This document shows positions 16,757-26,900 of a stretch of 64,000 nucleotides of DNA, one piece after another. Origin of the DNA: JAADEM01 sp965371855. GTDB taxonomy: Bacteria; Bacteroidota; Bacteroidia; Bacteroidales; Marinilabiliaceae. Under the pieces are notes generated by a model, which saw only the letters and a program-made list of their open reading frames with translations, did not search any database and was not told the origin of the DNA. The position numbers were made by a program, and so were the translations under genes. The stretch lies in assembly GCA_965371855.1 (NCBI GenBank), contig CBDUZZ010000001.1:58853-122852 (forward strand), in the 5' to 3' direction. Numbering within the stretch: position 1 is the first letter of the stretch; each line of letters starts with the position of its first letter.

Positions 16757-17135
16757 AATAGCAAGCTTATAAGCCGGGTCCTGTACCAAAAACTGGTGTC
16801 TATCATTTATCTGGGATTATGGTTACCCATAACCTCAAGCGACCTACCCCTCACAACTTTCAAAAGAAAACAAAGCGGACAACTTCGCCCAAAAATGGAA
16901 TCATGATATACATGGTCTTGCAGCCTGCAAGGTGTACAGCTATTTTAGTCACCTAAAATACTGGTGAGCTCTTACCTCACCTTTTCACCCTTATCCCGAT
17001 AAATCGGGACGGTTATTTTCTGTTACACTACTGTATTCTCACAAATACCTTCCTGTTAGGAAGTGCAGTATCCTGTGCTGCCCGGACTTTCCTCAATTAC
17101 CCCAAAGGATAACAGCGATAGACCAGCCTGCTATT
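16757..17135 (-). ncRNA. rnpB: RNase P RNA (class A)
   Basis: On the minus strand the region contains the conserved GAGGAAAGTCCGGGC near the 5' end (17094-17080) and ACAGGACCCGGCTTATAA near the 3' end. The two ends pair as an 11-base P1 stem: AATAGCAGGCT at 17135-17125 with AGCTTGCTATT at 16767-16757. The RNA is the catalytic part of RNase P, which matures tRNA 5' ends. A run of T follows at 16758-16751 as a terminator. One variable stem consists of the palindrome TCCCGATTTATCGGGA (17009-16994), a word also seen in an intergenic repeat of this window. Confidence 0.96.
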
Positions 17136-17142
17136 TCAAGTG

Positions 17143-17150
17143 CAAAATTA
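17143..17150 (-). promoter_or_regulatory. Bacteroidota -7 element of rnpB
   Basis: On the minus strand TAATTTTG matches the TAnnTTTG consensus of the primary sigma factor in Bacteroidota and lies seven bases before the mapped 5' end of the P1 stem. No clear TTTG at -33 is present. Confidence 0.6.
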
Positions 17151-17154
17151 GTAA

Positions 17155-17258
17155 AAAAAATAGAAAGTTCGTCAAGTTGAAAGTCTATCAAGTTTATAAA
17201 GTTGAAAGTTTAAAGTTTTAAAGTATAACTATACACTAACAACTAACAACCACTCCTT
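17155..17258. repeat. AT-rich word repeat upstream of rnpB
   Basis: The gap contains AAAGTTCGTCAAGTTGAAAG, TATCAAGTTTATAAAGTTG and AAAGTTTAAAGTTTTAAAG, the same word family as in the uronate region, followed by CTAACAACTAACAACC. Confidence 0.6.
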
Positions 17259-17260
17259 CT

Positions 17261-17893
17261 CTACTCTATTTTGAATGGAGCATACTTATCAAATTCGACC
17301 AGATATGCATCTTTGTATCCCATAGCTTTAATGCTTTCTAATTCATCTTTAACAACAGAGCCAAGAAATTTCCCAACAGTATAGCGGAAAACCTTATCTT
17401 TCATCCTAAACTCCATTACGTTTTCTATATCTTTAAAATGAGAAAGATATACAGGGAAACGAAAAGCACTCAACTGAATTGTATAAATTTTATCAGGATC
17501 AATTTCCTTAGCACCATAATTGCTCCAGGTGCTACCCTCAATATTATAATTACGGGTATTAACAACAAAAGCCTGAACATACCCTAATGCTTTAATTGAT
17601 GACAATTGCACTTGTGCAGTACTCCAGTTGTTAAACTGACCTACACAATACCTGACATACCCATCAGCACAGGGATATTCGTAAGCGACATTAACTTTTT
17701 TAAAAAACTCAGGCTCACCAGGCGGTTCTCTTAAAGCTACAATCTGTATAGAATAAGACGATTCCATAGCTTTATCCATACGGATAATTTTCTTTTGAGT
17801 CCTGAGTTCCGAAAGCTTATCCTGATTTCCCGCTGATATATTAAGTGCATTTACTGCAAATACAAAAAGCAAACTAACTATTAATTTCATCAT
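17261..17893 (-). CDS. Exported protein with two SPOR-like repeats
   Basis: The protein has 210 residues with an N-terminal signal peptide (MMKLIVSLLFVFAVNALNISAG). The mature part holds two similar halves: YSIQIVALREPP...YVRYCVGQFNNWSTAQVQLSSIKALGYVQAFVV (about 47-111) and YTIQLSAFRFPV...VFRYTVGKFLGSVVKDELESIKAMGYKDAYLV (about 136-199). Each has the strand-helix-strand pattern of SPOR domains, which bind denuded peptidoglycan. It is the last gene of the adhesin operon, 24 bases after the OmpA-like gene. A peptidoglycan anchoring role for the surface machinery is plausible but inferred. Confidence 0.75.
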   Translation of the reverse strand: MMKLIVSLLFVFAVNALNISAGNQDKLSELRTQKKIIRMDKAMESSYSIQIVALREPPGEPEFFKKVNVAYEYPCADGYVRYCVGQFNNWSTAQVQLSSIKALGYVQAFVVNTRNYNIEGSTWSNYGAKEIDPDKIYTIQLSAFRFPVYLSHFKDIENVMEFRMKDKVFRYTVGKFLGSVVKDELESIKAMGYKDAYLVEFDKYAPFKIE

Positions 17894-17917
17894 ATTTATA
17901 TTAATACTGTAAATTTA

Positions 17918-19945
17918 CTACTCTTTTATTTTCCAAACAACAACTTCAATTCTTCTATTTTTCAAATGTTCAGCATTTGAGCAATAAACACCCCTTTTAC
18001 ATTTGTTTATCAGATAACGCTCACCATAACCCCTCGGGATAATATCTTCATCATTAACACCTTTATTTACAAGTATTCCCTCAGCTTGTTCAGCTACATC
18101 CTGTGATAAGCTTAGGTTATTATATCTATTTCCACGTACATCGGTGTGACCAATAAGCTTAATTATAATATTTGGATTACTAACAAGCAATGCAGCAAGC
18201 TTATCCAATATTTTCAAACCGTTATCCGTAATTTTGTTTCCTATATAAGGAATTACCATCCCACTAATTTCATCAAGAACGGAATCATTAAATACTGGAG
18301 TCATCATCAAACCATTATTATTAACATCTTCCAATTCCATAATATTCACAATCATACGTTTGGAATTGTATTCTCCGTCTTTTGACATTTTAATCTCGAA
18401 TTCCTGTTGATCGTTTTTATATTTATCAGGAATAACAATATTTAGTTTTCCGGAAGTATCTGTATTCGCCTGACCAACTATTTCACCAGTATTGGCATCA
18501 TTAATGATAACCTGAACACCTTCAATAGGAGTGCCATTAAACGTACTTGTAAACAGTGTTGACAAAGCAATAGGAAATCCGGCTAAATCAACATCTCCGG
18601 AAGTCTCATCTGCAACAGCAGGTTTATTAATAGTCACAATATTTTCCAAACCGGCTATAGGAGCAACATCTTCATCTTCAGAGCCTTTATTTATATCTCT
18701 TGGCTCTACAATAAATATTACATCTTTAGTATGATCACCAAAGTTGTTAGATGACAGGAAACCACGTATAGAGTCATTCGGATCAATAACATAACCAAAA
18801 TCATCACTATTACTGTTTATAGGTTTCATTAAGTTGGAAATATTTCCCCACTTGTCATTTATGTCCTTAACAGCAGTAAAAATATCTAATCCACCAAAGC
18901 CAATGTGACCATCCGAAGCAAAATAAAGTTTATTATTTTTACTTACAAACGGGAATCGCTCATTCCCATAAGTATTAATCTCACGGCCAAGATTTACCGG
19001 TGTACCAAATTTACCGCTTGATTTTCGTTCAACAACATAAATATCTGTTCCTCCCATGCTTCCACGCATATTTGAAACAAAATAAAGAAATTTATCATCA
19101 GAAGAAACAGCGGGGTGTGCAACATCATAATCATCACTATTAATAGAGAGTTCCGTTTCATTGACCCAATCACTACCATCGTAATTAACCGAAAAAATCT
19201 TAATTATACTCCTACCACCTTTAACTCTGACACTTTTAGTATAATACATTGTTTTATAATCAGAGGTAAATGATATTGCTCCTACATGGTAGTCAAACAT
19301 AAGATTTTTTGAGAATGGTCTTGATGTTCCTTCAACAATATTACCATCCTTAACTTCAGAATAAAAAAGGTTCAAAAATTCTTTACCTGTTTTATCAAGT
19401 TTTTTAGTGCTCACTTCAGAAGCAGAAGAATAGACAACACCAGCTTTATAATACTGAATCCCGAAGGATTGACCAAATGTTAAAAGAGTAGAAGGATTCA
19501 CACGTACATTATTGCTCATTTGGCTATTTTGTTCAGCCCATTTGCACGATTTCACCAATTCATTAACCTGTATAGGATTTGCTCCTCCCTCCTTTTTGGC
19601 TTTTTCATACCACTCAATAGCTCCCTGATAAAATCCAAATTTATGTATAGTGGAAGCATAAATAAAATAATCATCCGGTTTGAGCTCCCCTTCGATATTG
19701 GCAAAAGCATTAAAAGCATTATCAATATCATTCAGGTAATAATAGCAGGAAGCAATGTTTTTCTGAATATCAACAGAAAACTCAGCACCCTTATCTTTTG
19801 CAATATTATAATATTCGAGTGCCCTGAAATACTCTCCCTTCTTAAATTCTTTGTTACCTTTATTTATTTCACTTTTTTGAGCATATATCCAACTATTTGA
19901 GCTCAGGAAAAGAACCAGCAGGATTAAATAACTTTTGAATTTCAT
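17918..19945 (-). CDS. PorE-like TPR-PD40-CRD-OmpA protein (type IX secretion associated)
   Basis: Started at ATG 19945 the protein has 675 residues with a clear signal peptide (MKFKSYLILLVLFLSSNSWIYAQ); a frame extension to 19972 adds nine residues. Order of domains: TPR helices (about 20-140), PD40 beta-propeller blades with SSDDKFLYFVSNMRGSMGGTDIYVVER and SKNNKLYFASDGHIGFGGLDIFTAVK (about 150-420), a carboxypeptidase-regulatory-like sandwich (about 455-540) and an OmpA peptidoglycan-binding domain (about 565-670, IKLIGHTDVRGNRYNNLSLSQDVAE). This is the architecture of PorE of the type IX secretion system. Its genes PorP/SprF and a giant adhesin lie directly upstream, so it may be a dedicated paralogue. 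Confidence 0.88.
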   Translation of the reverse strand: MKFKSYLILLVLFLSSNSWIYAQKSEINKGNKEFKKGEYFRALEYYNIAKDKGAEFSVDIQKNIASCYYYLNDIDNAFNAFANIEGELKPDDYFIYASTIHKFGFYQGAIEWYEKAKKEGGANPIQVNELVKSCKWAEQNSQMSNNVRVNPSTLLTFGQSFGIQYYKAGVVYSSASEVSTKKLDKTGKEFLNLFYSEVKDGNIVEGTSRPFSKNLMFDYHVGAISFTSDYKTMYYTKSVRVKGGRSIIKIFSVNYDGSDWVNETELSINSDDYDVAHPAVSSDDKFLYFVSNMRGSMGGTDIYVVERKSSGKFGTPVNLGREINTYGNERFPFVSKNNKLYFASDGHIGFGGLDIFTAVKDINDKWGNISNLMKPINSNSDDFGYVIDPNDSIRGFLSSNNFGDHTKDVIFIVEPRDINKGSEDEDVAPIAGLENIVTINKPAVADETSGDVDLAGFPIALSTLFTSTFNGTPIEGVQVIINDANTGEIVGQANTDTSGKLNIVIPDKYKNDQQEFEIKMSKDGEYNSKRMIVNIMELEDVNNNGLMMTPVFNDSVLDEISGMVIPYIGNKITDNGLKILDKLAALLVSNPNIIIKLIGHTDVRGNRYNNLSLSQDVAEQAEGILVNKGVNDEDIIPRGYGERYLINKCKRGVYCSNAEHLKNRRIEVVVWKIKE

Positions 19946-19996
19946 AATATATTTGTTAATAACAAATTTCATTTTTCTATAACAACATTAGTATCA

Positions 19997-20923
19997 CTAA
20001 AAATATCTAATCGACCGCATTCCGGCACGTTTATTAAAAGTAAAATCAAACTGAACTCCAATTTCATGTGAACCAAACTTAGCATATCGATTTAAAGACG
20101 TCAAAGAGTAGTCAAATGAATAGCGAATTGTGAATTGTCTGTTAATAATAAACTCTGATAAGAAAATCACGTCAGATGTTGTTCTATATGATAAACCTAC
20201 CCATAGTCTTTCGATAAGTAATACATTAGCAGACACATCAAATTCTAATGGGGCACCATAAACCAACCTGAACAATGCAGTAGGTTTTACTTTAATATCT
20301 GCCCAGTCAAATATATAACCACCATAAAGGTATGAGTACAGGTTTTTATAGTCAATAGTATTCTTAAATTCAAACTCATCCTCATTAAAATTCTGAGTAA
20401 AGAATTTAGGTATAGAGAAACCGGCAAAATAGTTATCGGAATAAAAATATGCTCCAAAACCAAAGTTGAAGCCAATCTTGCTTTCCTTTCCCATAAAAAC
20501 GGGGTCCATATAACTATCAGTAACAGCTTTTGTTGCATCATACACATTAGAAGTAACCCCAACCTGTAAACCCAAAGAGAGAAATTTATATCTATCAAGC
20601 TTAAGTTTATATGAAGCAGAGGCCATAAAATCAAGATTATTGGTAAATCCAATCATATCATTAATCAATGAAACACCTAAGCCAATATTTGTATCTTCAA
20701 TAGGGCCATGTACATTTAAACTTTGAGAATTTGGAGCACCTTCGATCCCAATCCACTGAGATCTGGCAACAATTAAACCACTTATCACATCTCTTGTACC
20801 ATTATAGGCTGGGTTTAACAACCCCTGATTGGCAACATAATTATTATATTGCGTCTGATCCTGTGCCAATAGGGTTGTTGAAAAGATTCCAACTAATGCC
20901 AATATTATTATATATAGTTTCAT
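19997..20923 (-). CDS. PorP/SprF-family type IX secretion outer membrane protein
   Basis: The 308-residue protein has a signal peptide (MKLYIIILALVGIFSTTLLAQDQ) and the family start YNNYVANQGLLNPAYNGTRDVISGLIVARSQWIGIEGAPNSQSLNVHGPI, followed by alternating strands of an outer membrane barrel and an aromatic C-terminus. PorP/SprF proteins are needed for surface display of proteins with the type B C-terminal domain in the type IX system; each adhesin usually has its own partner next to it. The adhesin gene lies 20 bases upstream and the PorE-like gene starts downstream, giving a complete secretion-anchoring trio. Confidence 0.93.
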   Translation of the reverse strand: MKLYIIILALVGIFSTTLLAQDQTQYNNYVANQGLLNPAYNGTRDVISGLIVARSQWIGIEGAPNSQSLNVHGPIEDTNIGLGVSLINDMIGFTNNLDFMASASYKLKLDRYKFLSLGLQVGVTSNVYDATKAVTDSYMDPVFMGKESKIGFNFGFGAYFYSDNYFAGFSIPKFFTQNFNEDEFEFKNTIDYKNLYSYLYGGYIFDWADIKVKPTALFRLVYGAPLEFDVSANVLLIERLWVGLSYRTTSDVIFLSEFIINRQFTIRYSFDYSLTSLNRYAKFGSHEIGVQFDFTFNKRAGMRSIRYF

Positions 20924-20943
20924 CTGTATATATTTTCTTTCAA

Positions 20944-23900
20944 TTATCTGCGTAATTCAATATAACCACTGTACTCTTTTGTTACAACTTCTCCTTCCAG
21001 ATTAACTTTCACACTAAAGACATAAAAATATGTTCCATTTGGCAGATCATCGCCTGCACTAACCATAGAACTTTCAGTCGATTTTCCTTCCCATTCATTA
21101 TCATAATTCTGACCTTTGGAACGATAAACCCGAGTACCCCAACGGTTAAATACTTCAAATTTTGACTCTTGTTTATCTTCAACTCCGGTTATAACAAATT
21201 TATCATTAATACCGTCACCATTTGGTGAAAATGCGTTAGGAATTATAAATGAACGTCCTTCTCCCAAATCAACATTTCCAACAAAAATGAATACTGTTGC
21301 TGTATCAATACGCTCAGGATATGAAGTGTTGTAGATAATATACCTTACTGAATCACGTCCATAGAATGAAGGCAATTTCTTGTATTCAAATTTACCTTCG
21401 TCATTGATTGAAACTTCGCCAATAGTTGTAAACTGTTGTCCAATATTATTATCATCCAAATATATCCACGATGTATCCAGTTTGAAGTAGATATTCTTAC
21501 CCGGATCCAGAAGACTATCAATTCCATTCAGAAGTATATCATTATCAACAACACTTATCTCACCTATCAGTTCGCCTTCTGATAGAGACATCATATCATT
21601 AATTGCAATTAACGGAAACTCATACAATCTGGCTGTACCATTCATCAGTGCAGAGCAACCACCCGTTGCAGTAGCAAGAACAGAGTAAACACCTCCTAAT
21701 GATTTTGTACCATAATTAATAAAATTGCTTGTTCCCAGAGAATCTACCGGGGGAATGAAGGCTGTATCATTAATTAACAAGCTGTATATAACTCCAATCT
21801 CTGAACCATCAAGTACAAGCTCTTCAGTATTCACATATCCTGTACAACAGAAATTGTAAACTATAGGCATAGGATTTTCAACAATTGTAACAGCATCAGT
21901 AAACTCATTAGAACAACCTGAACTGAAATCTATTGCATTTACAATATATCTTCCGGCCATATGAGGATTATTAAAATAAATGGTATCCCCATCACCAACA
22001 GTAAAATCAACAATATCAGAAAACTCATTAACCAACTGATAACCTATATCAACCTGTGAACTGTCAAGACCAATAATAATACCGGGCTCACCTGTACAAT
22101 ATTGTGAAATATCATTTTCAGTAATCATATTGAATGCAGAAGGAGAATTTTTATAAATAACTTCTACTATTCCCATAGATAAATCGCATTTGCCGGCTGA
22201 TATTGCTATAATCTCATAACTAATAGTATCAGGTGTAATTGCAGTATTTACATGCCAGCTAATTGGATTATCCGTTCCGGTAATAGTATCATTAAGGTTA
22301 ACTCCATCAGCAAGGATGTAGTAATAGCGACCGTTTTCACTGCCATCTAATAAAACATCAGTACCGGTAGATCCACAAACGTTTGTACTGCTTACAGAAA
22401 CATAAAACTTAACAGGTGTTGGTATTTCTGTTATTACGACATCATCACCGCCATTCATATCTGTTTCACAAGCATCACCACCATAGGCACCTACAACACT
22501 ATATCTTCCTTGCATGAATATACCAAGTGAAAGGCTATCACTACCATCACCTGTTACTTCAATAATTAGATTATCAGTATCATCATAAACGCTATATACA
22601 ATATCTGCTTCACTATGCTGCATCCACAACTCTACACCGGCGTTATTATCACAATATGCAGTATCCTGAGCCAACACAGTGAAATCCTGAGGAGCAGGTT
22701 TTTGTGTAACGACTACCTCACCATTCATACTTGACGTACAACCTTTTTCAGTAATTGCCACTACCGTATATGAACCAATATCGGTAAATTTACCAAATAT
22801 TATAGTATCACCGGTCAATCCTCCAATAGCATTAGCCCAATTAAGTTTACCCGATCCATCATCAAACTGAAGGGTATAATCAACAGTATGCTCAGAGCCA
22901 TTAATTCCTATCTCAGCTCCATCAGCCAGGTCACAGAAGAATCCGGAACCAATCATTTTAAAGGCTATAGGCAGAGGATTAACAGTTAATGTAACACGAT
23001 TAAGCATCTCCATTTCGCAATCAACACCGTTATTTCCTAACACATAATACTCACCTTCTTCATTGGCAAGATCAAAAGTAATGGCATTACCTGTTCCGGC
23101 AACAGCTCCGCCAATCTGTTTATCACTGCCAGGGCCATTTCCATCAACAAGATACAGTGAATACAGGACACCTGCTTCAGAGCCATCCAGTCCGAATACA
23201 ACACCCGGATCTCCATTACAGATATCACCTGCACCTGTAACACCATATTGTTCTATAGCACCGGGCACATTTATAAATATTGTATTATTCAGGATATCTT
23301 CACATCCATTAATATTGGCAAACACTGTATATGTTGCACCTGTATCAATAACAGGATCAGGAAATTCAACATCGTTTCCGTCTCCGGTAACAATATTACC
23401 TGTTCTAACACCACCTTTTGCTAATTCATACACCACTCCCAATTCTGAATTTTCGACTATTACAACAGCACCATCACTACAGTTAGTACCTGTACCGGCC
23501 TTAATTCTTAAAGTCTTTGTAAGGTCTGCAAAAGGTTTTTCTGTAATAGGAAATCTTCCATTCATCTCGGTAGTACAAGATGTTACTCCATCATCTCTTT
23601 GAGCTGTAATATAGTATGTATCTGTACCTGTAATTTCAAAATCTAACAATCCACCTGTTCCATTAACCCATGCACCGGTGGCAACATCACCCTCTCTCTC
23701 CCAACGATACAGAACATCAGCTTCAGAACCATTAAGATGTAAATATGTAACACTTCCTGTACAATAATCACCATCACTTGAAATATCATAAACAACAGGC
23801 AGCGGATCAGCAATAAGGTCAATCTCATTATTCATGGCCGACATACAGCCAACAACAGGAGTAACAGCCATAACACTATAACGTCCGGCCACATTGTAAT

Positions 23901-26900
23901 TTCCAAAGCTCAATGGAGCATTAGCATCGTCAACGGTACCTGTTACAGTTGTTACAAGAACACCGTCACGATATAACTGATAGTTAATACCATTCTCCTG
24001 ACCTTCAATTGTAATATTTACTCCTACAGCATCATCAATACAATAATGGCCATTATTTGAAGCCATTAAATCAAATGATGCAGGTAGGGCAACTTCAATA
24101 ACATCAACGGATCCGTTCATTGGATAGCGACATCCGGTGGTAGTATTTACAATAACGGTGTAACTTCCAACAACATTATATGGTCCAAAAGTATGTCCTG
24201 CAGTTCCACCGGCAGTCCAAATATCACCTATATCAACGCCATCACGCAATACATGATAATCAACTCCATCATCAGAACCACCTAAAACAACACTTGCTCC
24301 GGCATCTCCGGCACAGAAATGTCCATCTCCTGTAACATCATATACATTATAAGTTCCGTCTGGTTTAATCTCAAAAGTATTACTCATCACCTCAGAACAT
24401 AATGTAGCATCATCAGTTGCTAATATTGTATACAAGCCAAATATTCGTTGAAAACCGAATGTTATCTCACTGCCGGTACCGGCAACAGGAGTTCCTACAT
24501 TTCCACCATACATAAGCAGTTGATAAGAAACACCTATATCAGAATCTTCAAGTTTAATTTCATGTCCGGCACCACCACCACAACCAGTAACATCACCAGT
24601 TGGCAGTATGCTATATTTATTTGGTAACGGATTTTCAGTTACTGTAATTCTATTATTCATTTCAACACGTGATGAAGGAACTGAAATATAGTATCCTTCT
24701 ACTTTATACTCTTCTGTACCAAGGATATTATCCCACTGTACAGCATTAGTTCCATCATGGGTAATAGTACCGATAATGGCATTATCAGAAGTTCTTATCA
24801 ATTCATAAGTTATGCCATCCTGAGGTGTGGCAATATAAATACTTACACCACCTGAACCTGCACAATAATCTGTTGCAGATGCAGAGACATCAAGCAGGCT
24901 AATTGCATCCATAACACTCATGGTCAATATTGCAGTACTAACACAACCATTTGCATTGTAAACATTTACAGAAACAACATCACCATCAACTAAAGTATTT
25001 GAAGAGTATGTATCATCTGCACTCTGAGCCTGAACCTCAATACCATTAACAAAGAATTGGTACTGAACACCTCCGGTAGCAGTAAATGTCACATTTGTAC
25101 CGGCAATAATATCAGTACCTGTATCAGCAGTTAAACCGGCTGTTGGCAGATCAAAAACAGTCATTGTTATATGTGGTGCAGCAGCAGAACAGTTAGCTCC
25201 TGATGTAACCTGAACATATACTTCATCTCCGTCATTTAATAAATTTGTTGAATAAGTGTTAGAAGTTCCATTTTGTACTTCAACATTATTAACATAGTAA
25301 ACATAATTAAAGTATCCTGCAGTGGTTTCAAAAACAACATCTGAACCATTACAAACTGTATTGCCTCCAGGAGAGGTTATACTCAATACAACAACAGGAT
25401 TCGGATTGACGGTCATAGTAATGGAAGTAGACTGATTAGTACAACCAGTGGTATTATCAATAACTATAACGTATACCTCATCTCCATCAGTAAGAGAGCT
25501 TGTAGTATAAGCAACAGATGTGGAATTTTGAACAGAATTATCTACTCCACCGCTTACAATATGGAAATCAAAATTGTAATCACCTGAACCATCAGAGCCT
25601 AAAGCATTAAATGTAACCGGTGTTCCGGCACAAATAACTGTTCCAACAGGAGGTGTACTTATGCTTATTCCAGCAGTTACTTTATTAACTACAACAGTTG
25701 TAAGTGAAGTATCAGTACAACTATTTGCATCGGACACAATAACTTCATAATCACCTGCCTGATTAACTAAAATATTTGTAATTGAAGGATTCTGATTAGC
25801 ACTTGTGTATCCTTGAGGCCCCGTCCAACTGAAACTCAGTGGATTTGTTCCGCCACTTGCATTAGCTGTAAGGTCAAGTGTCTCATCCTCACAAAGAGGG
25901 GAATTATTTAATGCTGTAACAGAAGGCGCAGGATAAATCACTACAGTTGTATTTGCAGCAACAATATTGCCACAACCATTATTATCAGTAACAGTAACCT
26001 GATATACACCATCATTTAAAACAGTAACACTATTAATTACAGGATTTTGATTACTGCTTGTAAAGCCATTTGGTCCTGTCCAGCTAAAAGTATATACACC
26101 ACTTCCCCCAATAGGAGTACTTGTTAAATTCAATGTGGTTTTTTCACATACCGGGCCATCATTGTCAGCAGTTAAAGTAGGGCTTGAGTTAACAACTACT
26201 ATTGTTGTTGTAACATCAGTACAATTACCATCATTAACAGTTAAGGTATATGTGCCGGCAGCAGCAAGGGTAATATTTGCTATTACAGGATTTTGTTGAA
26301 GACTGGTAAAACCATTAGGGCCAGTCCAACTATAAGTATAAGCTCCGGTACCTTCTATGGCACTACCGGATAAGGTCAGTGTTCCTCCTTCACAAACAGG
26401 TCCGTCATTTATTGCTGTAGCAACAGGTGCATCATTCACAACAACAGTAGTTGTAGACATAGCACTCGAGCATAAGTTCCCATCAGTTACAATCACATCA
26501 TAGTCACCTGCCTGTGTTAATAAAATATTGGAAATTATAGGATCTTTATTCGTACTGGTATATCCAACAGGGCCTGTCCAGCTATATGTATAAACACCAT
26601 TACCTCCTAAAGGAGAAGCGCCTAAATGTAATGTTTCATCCTCACAAACCGGGCTATCACTACCGGGAGTAACCGTCGGATTTTCATTTACAACAACTGT
26701 TGTAGAAGCGGTAACAACACTAACACATCCATTATCGTCAGAAACATTTACCTGATATATGCCAGCTTGTGTTTGTATAATCGGATTGATAACCGGATTT
26801 TGATCTGTACTGGTATATCCTCCAGGTCCGGTCCAGCCAAAAGTGTAAACACCTGAACCACTTAACGGAGTACTACTAAGAGTTAATGTACCATTTTCAC

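Noticed and set aside
23063..23602. Antisense frame of 179 codons inside the adhesin gene
   Set aside because: It is the proline- and serine-rich shadow of the repeat region and shows no start context or family pattern.
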